This document shows, in pieces, positions 1-7,223 of a stretch of DNA of 16,322 nt. The position numbers and the translations under genes were made by a program. The notes below the pieces were generated by a model that worked only from the letters and a program-made list of their open reading frames with translations, did no database searches and was not told the origin of the DNA. Origin of the DNA: REEB426 sp964551975 (GTDB lineage Bacteria > Actinomycetota > Actinomycetes > S36-B12); NCBI GenBank assembly GCA_964551975.1, contig CAZKFI010000056.1:1-16322 (forward strand), written 5' to 3'. How positions within the stretch are numbered: position 1 is the stretch's first letter; the number at the start of each line of letters is the position of its first letter.

Positions 1-54
1 ACCTGTGACCTCTTCCGTGTCAAGGAAGCGCGCTAGCCCCTGCGCCAATCGCCC
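1..54 (-). tRNA. tRNA-Val (anticodon GAC), 3' part cut by window edge
   Basis: The reverse complement begins at position 54 with acceptor strand GGGCGAT, followed by a D-arm (GGCGCAGGGGCTAGCGC) and an anticodon arm with loop TTGACAC. The anticodon GAC (positions 19-21) reads GUC/GUU valine codons. The sequence ends in the variable/T-arm region because the window stops, so the T-loop and 3' acceptor strand are not visible. It is the last member of a minus-strand cluster Gly-Cys-Val and has the same acceptor start as the second valine tRNA at 3967. Confidence 0.88.
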
Positions 55-70
55 GTGCTGCCTTGCTACG

Positions 71-141
71 AGGTGGAGACGGGATTTGAACCCGTGTACA
101 CGGCTTTGCAGGCCGTTGCCTCGCCTCTCGGCCACTCCACC
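71..141 (-). tRNA. tRNA-Cys (anticodon GCA)
   Basis: The reverse complement folds as a full cloverleaf. The acceptor is GGTGGAG paired with CTCCACC, the anticodon stem ACGGC/GCCGT flanks loop CTGCAAA (anticodon GCA), and the T-stem ACGGG/CCCGT flanks loop TTTGAAT. The discriminator base is U, as expected for cysteine tRNAs. No CCA is encoded. It lies between tRNA-Gly upstream and tRNA-Val downstream on the same strand, probably in one precursor transcript. Confidence 0.95.
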
Positions 142-185
142 GTGAGCCCGTGACCCTTCTCGCTGTCACAAACTTGGTGTTCCGA

Positions 186-257
186 GCGGACGACGGGACT
201 CGAACCCGCGACCCTCACCTTGGCAAGGTGATGCGCTACCAACTGCGCTACGTCCGC
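186..257 (-). tRNA. tRNA-Gly (anticodon GCC)
   Basis: The reverse complement gives acceptor GCGGACG paired with CGTCCGC, anticodon stem CACCT/AGGTG flanking a loop with anticodon GCC, and a canonical T-loop (GGGTTCGAATCCC). It reads GGU/GGC glycine codons. It is the first gene of the Gly-Cys-Val cluster on the minus strand. A TATTCT-like element (minus strand, 288-293) lies about 30 bases upstream but has no convincing -35 partner. Confidence 0.95.
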
Positions 258-399
258 AAATTGCGGTCGACCAGCGACCGTTCGGGAAGAATACTGCAAT
301 GGCCGATGGTGAACGCATGCGGGGCGTGCCCATGGCCTTCGCCGGCGGCCNNNNNNNNNNCCCGGTGGTCGCCCGGCCCCGGGGCAGCAGGATTAACCC
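258..399. other. Intergenic region with assembly gap
   Basis: This stretch lies between the divergent tRNA-Gly and pabB genes and should carry promoters for both. It contains ten N at 351-360, flanked by very GC-rich sequence with local self-complementarity (for example GGCC-ttcgccggc-GGCC just before the gap), which may explain why assembly failed here. The real gap length is unknown. A short open frame from the ATG at 299 runs into the gap and cannot be judged. Confidence 0.6.
351..360. other. Run of 10 N (assembly gap, intergenic)
   Basis: Ten consecutive N. The same length recurs at 12991-13000 and 14669-14678, where reading frames show that ten is not the true length or need not be. It is therefore probably a fixed-length placeholder. 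Confidence 0.85.
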
Positions 400-1407
400 G
401 TGGACATGGTGGCCGTAGGCGGGTGTTGGGGCTGGGACCTCATGGACCTGACATCGGATCTGGCTGCCTTGGAATCGCAGGGGCGCTGGGCTGTGGCGAT
501 TCCCTACGAGGGCCAGCCTGTGTGTGCCCGCATGCGTTCATGGGGGCCACGGGCCCCGATTGAGCCGGCTGCCTACCAGGGCCCAACTACGCAGAGTTGG
601 CGAACGTCGTTGTCAGCATCGGAATATCAGGCCGGAGTGGAGACCATCCGGCAGGCCATAGCCGCAGGGACGGTCTATCAAGCCAACCTCTGCCGAATTC
701 TCAGTGCACCGCTACCTGACCCACAGCGGGCCGATCCGCAGATGCTGCATCAACTCCTGTTGGCGGGAAACCCGAGTCCGTACGCCGGCATGCTCAAACT
801 GCCTGGCACCAGCGTCGTTACGGCCAGCCCGGAACTGTTCATTGAACGCAAGGATCGGTGGCTCCGCTCAGGACCAATAAAGGGGACAGCAACCACTGCC
901 GCTGACTTGCAGGAGAAGGATCGAGCAGAGAACGTCATGATCGTCGACCTCGTGCGTAACGACCTATCCAAAGTTGCCGTCCCCGGCAGTGTGCAGGTCC
1001 CAGAGTTGCTGCAACTCCAACAACATCCGGGTCTGGTGCATCTGGTGTCCTACATTGAGGCTGAACTTGAAAACGGCGCTGGGTGGCCTGACATCATCTC
1101 GGCAACATTCCCACCGGGGTCAGTTACCGGTGCACCGAAATCCACTGCCCTGGAGATCATTGCGCGCCTAGAACCGGAACCACGGTCGTTCTACTGCGGT
1201 GCCATCGGTTGGGTTGATGCAGATCAGAAATCGGGTTGTCTTGCCGTTGCTATTCGCACGTTCTGGCGGCGTGAGGATCACCTGTGCTTCGGTACTGGTG
1301 CTGGAATCACCTGGGGATCTGACCCTGCGGCGGAATGGCAGGAGACGGAACTGAAGGCAGCACGACTGATCGCCTTGGCAAGCCAACAGCGGAATGGGGC
1401 GTTATGA
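400..1407 (+). CDS. pabB: Aminodeoxychorismate synthase component I, short form (PabB-like)
   Basis: This 335-residue chorismate-binding enzyme would convert chorismate to 4-amino-4-deoxychorismate for folate synthesis, using ammonia from a PabA glutaminase that is not in this window. The chorismate-binding domain starts near residue 76 and carries YQANLCR (93-99), SPELF, GPIKGT (158-163), LVRNDL, FPPGSVTGAPK (237-247) and GAGITWGSDP near the end. Lys161 in PIKGT replaces the alanine of the anthranilate synthase PIAGT motif and marks the family as aminodeoxychorismate synthase. The usual N-terminal domain of long TrpE/PabB proteins is missing; only about 75 residues precede the catalytic domain, as in a short form I recall from other actinobacteria. 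GTG 400 was chosen because an in-frame TAA lies at 394 and a CAGGA element precedes it. It overlaps pabC. Confidence 0.88.
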   Translation: MDMVAVGGCWGWDLMDLTSDLAALESQGRWAVAIPYEGQPVCARMRSWGPRAPIEPAAYQGPTTQSWRTSLSASEYQAGVETIRQAIAAGTVYQANLCRILSAPLPDPQRADPQMLHQLLLAGNPSPYAGMLKLPGTSVVTASPELFIERKDRWLRSGPIKGTATTAADLQEKDRAENVMIVDLVRNDLSKVAVPGSVQVPELLQLQQHPGLVHLVSYIEAELENGAGWPDIISATFPPGSVTGAPKSTALEIIARLEPEPRSFYCGAIGWVDADQKSGCLAVAIRTFWRREDHLCFGTGAGITWGSDPAAEWQETELKAARLIALASQQRNGAL

Positions 1408-1417
1408 GAGTCAGCGC

Positions 1418-2263
1418 GTGAGTACCGCAGATGTGATCCGAGTGTGGGTCGGCCACGGCCAAACAGGGGATCTGGTTGATCCGATTCAAGCGCAGGTCAG
1501 TGTGTTCGATCACGGCTTCACCGTTGCTGACGGGGTCTTTGAGACACTCAAGGTGAGCGATGGCAGGCCGTTTGCGCTAAGTCGTCACCTGCGACGACTG
1601 GTTCGGTCCGGACAGGTCATGGGTCTACCCATTCCGGACCAGGAAGTCATCCGCGCAGCAGTGCACTCCGTGGTGCACGCAACGCGGGGCGAGGGGCGGC
1701 TACGTATCACTGTGACCGGTGGCGCTGGTCCCCTTGGCTCGGATCGAGGTGATGCCGAAGCCACGCTCGTCGTAATGCTTGCTGCGGCACCGAACTGGCC
1801 ACCGGCGACGCAAGCCGTAATCGTGCCGTGGCCGCGCAATGAGCGTTCCGCGCTTGCCGGAGTGAAGTCCACGTCCTATGCGGAGAATGTCATCGCCCTG
1901 CAGTGGGCAAAGCAGCGTGGGGCCGGTGAGGCCTTGTTTGCTAACTGTGCCGGCAATCTTTGCGAAGGCACAGGTTCGAATGTTTTCGTCGTCCAGCAGG
2001 GACGCATCCTGACGCCCACCCTGGCCAGTGGCTGCCTAGCTGGCATCACCAGAGAGTTAGTGCTCGAGTGGTTCGATGTCGTCGAGGAAGACATAGCCAT
2101 CGATGAGCTCGATTCGGTGGATGAGGTGTTCATCACCTCGTCAACGCGCGATGTGCATCCCGTGAGTCAATTGAATCAACGTCACTGGCCCGAGGTAGGC
2201 GCGATCACCAGGCACATTCAGCAGGGTTTCGCTGAGCGCGCTGCCAATGAGGTGGATCCCTGA
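1418..2263 (+). CDS. pabC: 4-amino-4-deoxychorismate lyase (PabC, class IV PLP enzyme)
   Basis: This PLP-dependent fold-type IV enzyme would release pyruvate from aminodeoxychorismate to give p-aminobenzoate, completing the step begun by the upstream pabB. Family marks are VSVFDHGFTVADGVFETLKV-like sequence near the N-terminus (split here: FDHGFTVADGVFETL), the Schiff-base lysine in GVKSTSYAEN (Lys codon 1865-1867), and the CEGTGSNVFVV and CLAGITRELV segments that bind the cofactor phosphate. I chose GTG 1418, which has GAGAG seven bases upstream, because homologues begin close to the IRVWV segment. An ATG at 1394, overlapping pabB by 14 bases, would add eight residues. A branched-chain or D-amino-acid aminotransferase is the alternative in this fold, but pairing with pabB favours PabC. 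The gene ends just before a strong hairpin. Confidence 0.88.
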   Translation: MSTADVIRVWVGHGQTGDLVDPIQAQVSVFDHGFTVADGVFETLKVSDGRPFALSRHLRRLVRSGQVMGLPIPDQEVIRAAVHSVVHATRGEGRLRITVTGGAGPLGSDRGDAEATLVVMLAAAPNWPPATQAVIVPWPRNERSALAGVKSTSYAENVIALQWAKQRGAGEALFANCAGNLCEGTGSNVFVVQQGRILTPTLASGCLAGITRELVLEWFDVVEEDIAIDELDSVDEVFITSSTRDVHPVSQLNQRHWPEVGAITRHIQQGFAERAANEVDP

Positions 2264-2268
2264 AATGA

Positions 2269-2300
2269 GTTGGGGCCGAGGCATACGCCTCGGCCCCAAC
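2269..2300. terminator. Perfect 14-bp hairpin between convergent genes
   Basis: GTTGGGGCCGAGGC (2269-2282) pairs perfectly with GCCTCGGCCCCAAC (2287-2300) around the loop ATAC. It begins six bases after the pabC stop and ends 16 bases before the stop of the minus-strand Ig-like gene, so it is placed to end both transcripts. There is no T-run, as is common for hairpin terminators in high-GC actinobacteria. Confidence 0.82.
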
Positions 2301-2316
2301 CTGTTACGCGTGGTGA

Positions 2317-3852
2317 TTAGTAGCGGCGCTGGATGAAGAACGGTCCAAAGCCGCCCGTAGCGGGGGCCTCACCCACGACGGTGCATCGGCCGGCGCGCAC
2401 CTTGTTCATGCGCACAGCTCCGTTGGCCGGGTAGATGAGCCGGCAGCGGTTGGCTCCGGCCGTCACGGTCCACTCGATCTCCTCGCCCGCGTTTGTTGTG
2501 CCCTGGCGCGGGGTCGCCAGCGTGATGACGCGGCCCTTACGAATGTTCTGCGAGTTGGGCGCCGCGAGCACCGCAGTCTGACCCGACTGGCCGATGTTCA
2601 GCGTGTAGGTGTTGGTTGCCGGCGCGTACCCATGGCCACCTGCCGAGGAAGCGGTCAGGGTGCAACTCCCCGACGCTCCTGACACCGTAAGGACGGTGCC
2701 CGCCAACGAACACGGCGAACCACTAACGGCGAGTGTGACCGGTGCACCGGACGCGGTCTTGGTGATCAGGTTGTACTGACCAGCCGTGACCGGGTTAGCC
2801 GGATTCGTGGTCCAGGGTGCCGCATCGCCGTTGGGGTCAACGGTGATGGTGTCGGGTGATCCTGGTGGCAGAACGGTGACGGCTTGCGTCGCAGAGCCGG
2901 TGGCGCCGTTGCTCCCGGTCCAGGTGGCCACGATGGTGGTGGCACCCTGAGCGGGCGGCGTATACGAAACTGTCGCGGCGTTGTTTGATCCGACCGCGAC
3001 TGGCCCACCAATTGCAGCTCCATTGGCGGTGAAAGCAACGTTGCCCGCCGATGGATTCGCGAAGATCTGTGCAGTGATGTTGACCGGCTGCCCCTGGTAC
3101 ATCGGTGGAACGACCAGTCCGACGTTCGAGCCTGTCGGGGTCACGGCTACTGACACCGGAGCACTGGCACAGGCGTTCCCGCATGAGAATGCGTTGTTGG
3201 CTGGGGTGTACGTGGCGATGATGTTGAAAGTGCCCGTGGTCGTCGGTGTCCAGTTGAAGGTTGCTACTGAGGGCATGGCGCCATTCAGTGGCACTGTCGG
3301 GGCAATCACCGCACCGTTCTGAATAGCGAAGCGCACGGAACCCACCGGACCGGACTGGCTGCCACCCTGTGATGCAACAGTGGCAGTGAGGGTCACCGCC
3401 TGGTTCACGGCGGCCGTTGTAGGCGCAGTCACAGTGGTCGTAGTGGTAGCAGGGTTGATCGTGACACTAACCGGAGCTCCGAGTGCCCCGTTGGCGTTGC
3501 TGGCCGTCAACTGGCAGGTGCCCGCATTGAACGGTGTCCACGACATCACGGCAACACCATTGTTATTCAGGTTGTCGCTGAGCTGACCACCAGTTGCACA
3601 CGACGCTGGACTGAACGTCACGAAGACTGTATTTGCGCCCACTCCGGACGGAGGGGTCGTTGTGACGGTGATTGGCATCGCAATACCGAGGGTGCCGGTG
3701 GAGGCCACCGTGATCGGGCCAGCGGCATTCGCCGGTCCGGCGACTGCAACGAGCAAGCTGGCCACCAAAGCGCCGACGGCGCCGATGACCGCAGTCGGGC
3801 GCGCGATGCGCACCAGACGGGATGAGATTTCGGACAAGGAGACTCCCTTCAT
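2317..3852 (-). CDS. Secreted protein of tandem bacterial Ig-like domains
   Basis: No specific function recognised. The 511-residue product has a Sec signal peptide: basic N-region, hydrophobic core near 21-38, likely cleavage after PANA (A43). About four Ig-like repeats follow: roughly 44-135, 136-240 (Big_3_5-like, with VNQAVTLTATV and GSVRFAIQNG), 241-330 and 331-422, then a different C-terminal domain at 423-511. Cysteine pairs C85/C113, C224/C228, C381/C397 and C470/C490 fit extracytoplasmic disulfides. The stalk at 44-422 holds only two Lys/Arg, while the last 89 residues hold twelve and end in FFIQRRY. There is no LPXTG motif or C-terminal membrane anchor. Adhesion or a wall-associated role is inference. 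ATG 3852 was chosen because it leaves a compact signal peptide; ATG 3939 would add 29 residues, and TTG 3837 has a better ribosome site (AAGGGAG). It is monocistronic and divergent from tRNA-Val/thrS. Confidence 0.8.
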   Translation of the reverse strand: MKGVSLSEISSRLVRIARPTAVIGAVGALVASLLVAVAGPANAAGPITVASTGTLGIAMPITVTTTPPSGVGANTVFVTFSPASCATGGQLSDNLNNNGVAVMSWTPFNAGTCQLTASNANGALGAPVSVTINPATTTTTVTAPTTAAVNQAVTLTATVASQGGSQSGPVGSVRFAIQNGAVIAPTVPLNGAMPSVATFNWTPTTTGTFNIIATYTPANNAFSCGNACASAPVSVAVTPTGSNVGLVVPPMYQGQPVNITAQIFANPSAGNVAFTANGAAIGGPVAVGSNNAATVSYTPPAQGATTIVATWTGSNGATGSATQAVTVLPPGSPDTITVDPNGDAAPWTTNPANPVTAGQYNLITKTASGAPVTLAVSGSPCSLAGTVLTVSGASGSCTLTASSAGGHGYAPATNTYTLNIGQSGQTAVLAAPNSQNIRKGRVITLATPRQGTTNAGEEIEWTVTAGANRCRLIYPANGAVRMNKVRAGRCTVVGEAPATGGFGPFFIQRRY

Positions 3853-3868
3853 GGGGCGCTGTGCGCCC
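3843..3868 (-). promoter_or_regulatory. Start-region hairpin and ribosome-site choice of the Ig-like gene
   Basis: On the minus strand a perfect 6-bp hairpin (GGGCGC/GCGCCC, 3-base loop, plus coordinates 3854-3868) stops two bases short of ATG 3852. Just inside the frame, AAGGGAG (3849-3843) sits five bases before TTG 3837. The hairpin therefore lies where a ribosome site for ATG 3852 would be, while the only strong Shine-Dalgarno-like element serves the TTG. This could mean the real start is TTG 3837, or a structured leader. Confidence 0.4.
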
Positions 3869-3931
3869 AGTGCACGTAGTGGTGATGGTAAACCAGCGAC
3901 GGGTACAAGCCGGGGACGCTGGTGGTTTTCC

Positions 3932-3958
3932 TTCACCATTGTGCGCGTGGGGTACGCT
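3932..3958 (+). promoter_or_regulatory. Possible promoter for tRNA-Val and the thrS operon
   Basis: TTCACC (3932-3937) and TACGCT (3953-3958) resemble -35 and -10 hexamers, but the spacer is 15 bases, shorter than ideal. Initiation would fall a few bases before the tRNA at 3967. The position is right because a promoter is needed between the divergent Ig-like gene and tRNA-Val. The match is moderate only. Confidence 0.3.
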
Positions 3959-3966
3959 GCGCCTGC

Positions 3967-4039
<73 letters not shown>

Positions 4040-4061
4040 CCCCGCCGAAGTTCGAGGATGC

Positions 4062-4067
4062 GAGGAG
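4062..4067 (+). promoter_or_regulatory. Ribosome binding site deciding the thrS start
   Basis: GAGGAG is followed by six bases and then GTG 4074. This fixes the thrS start downstream of the tRNA; the longer open frame reads through the tRNA gene and is not credible. Confidence 0.75.
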
Positions 4068-4073
4068 CAGCCG

Positions 4074-6023
4074 GTGATCGCCCAGGACGTTGTTGGGGCG
4101 GGCAAAGATGTGGTGGCGGCTCGCGTCAACGGCGAGTTGAAGGACCTCGCGGCCTCGATCAGCGACGGCGACGTGGTCGAGCCGGTTTCGGTTCACTCGC
4201 CCGAGGGCTTGGCGATCCTGCGGCACTCTGCGGCCCATGTCCTGGCTCAGGCGGTGCAATCGTTATTCCCGGAGGCCAAGCTGGGGATTGGCCCGCCGGT
4301 GAAGGATGGTTTCTACTACGACTTCGATGTTGACCAGCCCTTCACCCCGGAAGACCTGCAGCGTCTGCAGGACCGAATGGTGGACATCATCAAGGCGCGG
4401 CAGATTTTCCGTCGACGGGTGGTGTCGGCGGATGAGGCGTCGCTGGAACTTGCTGCAGAGCCGTACAAACTCCGCCTGATCGGTGCGCAAGGTGGTGCCG
4501 AGGTGCTCTCCGGAGAGGTGATGGAGGTTGGCGGCGCCGAACTGACCATCTATGACAACGTCGATGCCAAGACGGGTGAGACCTGTTGGGCGGATTTGTG
4601 TCGTGGCCCGCATGTGCCGAACACCGGTTACATCCCTCAGAACGCGGTCAAGTTGATGCGAACTGCTGCCGCCTACTGGTTGGGGGACCAGGCCAATGAG
4701 CAACTGCAACGGGTGTACGGCACCGCGTGGCCGTCAAAAGACGACCTCCAGGGCTACCTGACTTTCTTGCAGGAGGCCGAGCGTCGCGATCACCGTAAAT
4801 TGGGCGCAGAACTTGACCTCTTTTCGTTCCCTGAGGAAATCGGCTCAGGCCTTGCCGTCTTCCATCCCAAAGGTGGCGTTGTGCGGCGCGTCATGGAGGA
4901 CTACTCGCGTCGCCGTCATGAGGCTGCCGACTATGAGTTCGTCAATACACCGCACATCACCAAGGCAGCGCTCTTCGAGCAGTCTGGTCACCTGCAGTGG
5001 TACGCCGAGGGCATGTATCCACCGATGCACCTGGATGCGGTCGTTGACGACGAAGGTCAGGTGCGCCGGCAGGGATCCGACTATTACCTAAAGCCGATGA
5101 ACTGCCCGATGCACAACTTAATCTTCAAGGCACGCGGTCGTTCCTACCGCGAACTTCCCCTGCGCTTATTCGAATTCGGCACCGTGTATCGCTATGAGAA
5201 GTCTGGGGTTGTGCAGGGCCTGACGCGGGCGCGCGGCTTCACACAAGACGATGCCCATATCTACTGCACGCGTGAACAAATGCCGCGTGAGCTGGACAGC
5301 TTGTTGACCTTCGTGTTGAACCTGCTGCGCGACTTTGGCCTGGAGGACTTCTACCTCGAACTCTCCACAAGAGATCCGAACAAGAGCGTCGGGTCCGATG
5401 AAGCCTGGGCCATGGCCACCGATGTGCTGCGATCCGCTGCCGAGAAGCAAGGACTCGAGCTCGTCCTCGATGAAGGTGGCGCGGCGTTTTATGGACCCAA
5501 AATCTCCGTCCAGGCCCGGGATGCCATTGGACGCACATGGCAGATGTCGACGATTCAAGTGGACTTCAACTTGCCCGAGCGCTTCGACCTGGAGTACCAG
5601 GGGTCAGATGGGCATCGTGAGCGTCCGGTGATGATCCATCGCGCACTCTTCGGATCCATCGAGCGTTTCTTCGCAATCCTCCTTGAGCACTATGCGGGAG
5701 CTTTTCCACCCTGGCTGGCTCCGGTGCAGGTTATTGGGATCCCGATCACCGAGGCTCATGTTCCGTATCTGCAGGATGTCGCCCGACGGCTCCGCGAGCG
5801 CGGGGTGCGAGTCGAAGTCGATACCTCCAGTGAGCGTATGCAGAAGAAGATCCGCGCGGCTCAACAGTTGAAGGTGCCCTTCATGCTTCTGGCGGGAGAT
5901 GAGGACCAAGCCGCCGAAGCGGTCTCATTCCGCTATCGCGATGGTCAGCAGCGCAACGGCGTCCCGGTGAGCCAGGCAATCGACGACATCGTTGCCGCGA
6001 TAGACCAGCGCACCCAGGTCTAG
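4074..6023 (+). CDS. thrS: Threonyl-tRNA synthetase
   Basis: The cytoplasmic class II synthetase charges tRNA-Thr with threonine. The 649-residue product has a shortened TGS region (about 1-45), an editing domain with HSAAH (H51, H55) and CRGPH (C176, H180), a catalytic core, and an anticodon-binding domain from about residue 550. Zinc ligands are C344 in MNCPMH, H395 in DDAHIYC and H522 in IHRALFGS. Motif 2 (TVYRYEKSG) and motif 3 (HRALFGSIERF) are present, so the enzyme should be active and able to edit. The start is GTG 4074, with GAGGAG six bases upstream. By comparison with actinobacterial ThrRS as I recall it, about 25-30 residues of the N-terminal TGS strands are absent, and the upstream space is taken by tRNA-Val. 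It leads a long tightly packed operon. No T-box leader fits in the 34-base gap. Confidence 0.97.
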   Translation: MIAQDVVGAGKDVVAARVNGELKDLAASISDGDVVEPVSVHSPEGLAILRHSAAHVLAQAVQSLFPEAKLGIGPPVKDGFYYDFDVDQPFTPEDLQRLQDRMVDIIKARQIFRRRVVSADEASLELAAEPYKLRLIGAQGGAEVLSGEVMEVGGAELTIYDNVDAKTGETCWADLCRGPHVPNTGYIPQNAVKLMRTAAAYWLGDQANEQLQRVYGTAWPSKDDLQGYLTFLQEAERRDHRKLGAELDLFSFPEEIGSGLAVFHPKGGVVRRVMEDYSRRRHEAADYEFVNTPHITKAALFEQSGHLQWYAEGMYPPMHLDAVVDDEGQVRRQGSDYYLKPMNCPMHNLIFKARGRSYRELPLRLFEFGTVYRYEKSGVVQGLTRARGFTQDDAHIYCTREQMPRELDSLLTFVLNLLRDFGLEDFYLELSTRDPNKSVGSDEAWAMATDVLRSAAEKQGLELVLDEGGAAFYGPKISVQARDAIGRTWQMSTIQVDFNLPERFDLEYQGSDGHRERPVMIHRALFGSIERFFAILLEHYAGAFPPWLAPVQVIGIPITEAHVPYLQDVARRLRERGVRVEVDTSSERMQKKIRAAQQLKVPFMLLAGDEDQAAEAVSFRYRDGQQRNGVPVSQAIDDIVAAIDQRTQV

Positions 6024-6607
6024 TGGATCGTTCTGCAATGACTGAGGGTGCGCACGATGAGTCCCGGTTTCCAGGCGGTGAACATGGTTGGCAGGCAGCC
6101 GCCTGGGCTCGCCTGTGGACGCCTCATCGAATGGCGTACCTCCGTGGGGATGGCAAGCCGCGTCACACACAGGAGGGAACCGATTGCCCCTTTTGTCGAG
6201 CCCCTTCGCTTGCTGAAGATGAAGGTCTAGTCATTCATCGCGGGGTACTGGCCTTCGCCGTGCTCAACCTGTACCCGTACAACTCCGGTCACTTGATGAT
6301 CTGCCCGTACCGGCATGTAGCTGACTATGCGGACCTCACAGCAGACGAAGTGGCGGAGATTGGCGCTCTCACGCAGGAGGCAATGCGAGCGCTTCGTGAG
6401 GTTTCCGGCGCCCATGGGTTCAATATCGGCATGAATCAGGGCGCCATTGCCGGTGCAGGTATCGCTGGCCACCTTCATCAGCACGTGGTCCCGCGCTGGG
6501 GAGGAGATACCAATTTCCTGCCCGTGATCGCAGGCACCAAAACCATCGCCCAACTGTTGGAAGAGACGCGCGAACTGTTGGCTGCCGCTTGGCCTGCCAC
6601 CACCTGA
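6023..6607 (+). CDS. HIT-family protein, likely diadenosine tetraphosphate phosphorylase
   Basis: This 194-residue histidine-triad protein has the motif HLHQHVV (H150, H152, H154), and downstream PRWGGDTNF matches the actinobacterial Ap4A phosphorylase group typified by M. tuberculosis Rv2613c, which occupies the same place after thrS. The expected role is phosphorolysis or hydrolysis of dinucleoside polyphosphates made as by-products of aminoacyl-tRNA synthetases. CPFC (55-58) may be a metal-binding pair, and the LNLYPYNSGHLMICPYRHV region forms part of the nucleotide pocket. GTG 6023 shares one base with the thrS stop; ATG 6038 is a possible later start, and neither has a strong ribosome site. 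The exact activity (phosphorylase or hydrolase) is inferred from family and gene order. Confidence 0.88.
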   Translation: MDRSAMTEGAHDESRFPGGEHGWQAAAWARLWTPHRMAYLRGDGKPRHTQEGTDCPFCRAPSLAEDEGLVIHRGVLAFAVLNLYPYNSGHLMICPYRHVADYADLTADEVAEIGALTQEAMRALREVSGAHGFNIGMNQGAIAGAGIAGHLHQHVVPRWGGDTNFLPVIAGTKTIAQLLEETRELLAAAWPATT

Positions 6608-6620
6608 GTAGCATCACAGG

Positions 6621-7223
6621 GTGCTGAACAACCCCGTCGCACGGGGAATGGTCGCCGGGATCCTGGAACCGCCGGCCCGCCTGCTGCTCAAGATGCGGAT
6701 ATCACCGGATGTCGTCACCGTCGGTGGGACCTTGGCGGTCATCGTCATTGCGCTGACCTGCTTGCCCAGCGGGCGCTTCATCCTCGGTGTGATCCTCCTG
6801 AGCCTCGTCGCCTTTAGCGATCTCCTCGACGGGACCATGGCGCGCCTGGCTGGCCGCAGTGGTCCCTGGGGGAACTTCCTGGACGCCACCTGCGATCGTC
6901 TCGCGGACGGTGCCGTGTTCGCAGCACTCGCCCTCTACGGCGCAAACCAGAATGACCCTTGGACCACCTCTGGTGCATTGGCCACGTTGGTGGCAGGGCA
7001 GGTCGTTTCCTACGCCAAGGCTCGCGCAGAGGCCGTTGGGGCAACTGCCAATGTAGGCATTGCAGAACGCGCAGAACGACTCATCGTGGCTGCCATCGCC
7101 ATTCTCCTTACCGGGCTAGGTGTGCCGCTCGTTCTGCCCATCGCACTGTGGATCATTGCCGTATTCGGATTAGTGACTGTTATTCAGCGCATCGTTCATG
7201 TGCGCGGCCAACTGATGCCGTGA
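6621..7223 (+). CDS. pgsA: CDP-alcohol phosphatidyltransferase, phosphatidylinositol phosphate synthase
   Basis: This integral membrane enzyme would join CDP-diacylglycerol and inositol phosphate to make phosphatidylinositol phosphate, the base lipid of PIMs. The complete CDP-alcohol phosphotransferase signature is present: D67-LL-D70-G71-TM-A74-R75, then G84 and D88 and D92 (SDLLDGTMAR, GNFLDATCD). Hydrophobic segments near 33-48, 52-66, 97-120 and 150-190 fit a multi-span membrane protein of 200 residues, close to the usual length. GTG 6621 lies 13 bases after the HIT gene, with only a weak AGG upstream. The neighbours patA and pimA favour the PI-phosphate rather than the phosphatidylglycerol-phosphate function. 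It ends in GTGA, overlapping the next start by four bases. Confidence 0.92.
   Translation: MLNNPVARGMVAGILEPPARLLLKMRISPDVVTVGGTLAVIVIALTCLPSGRFILGVILLSLVAFSDLLDGTMARLAGRSGPWGNFLDATCDRLADGAVFAALALYGANQNDPWTTSGALATLVAGQVVSYAKARAEAVGATANVGIAERAERLIVAAIAILLTGLGVPLVLPIALWIIAVFGLVTVIQRIVHVRGQLMP

Noticed and set aside
299..350. Short open frame running into the first gap
   Set aside because: Only about 17 codons are visible before the N run and nothing downstream continues them. PabB has its own start after the gap with a stop at 394, so this could not be supported as a gene.
4040..4073. T-box or other riboswitch before thrS
   Set aside because: Only 34 bases separate the tRNA from the start codon, and a good part is the ribosome site. 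There is no room for a T-box.
6959..7219. Upstream extension of the patA frame
   Set aside because: It lies fully inside pgsA in another frame and is low-complexity Arg/His-rich translation. GTG 7220 with the GTGA overlap and the family N-terminus fits better.
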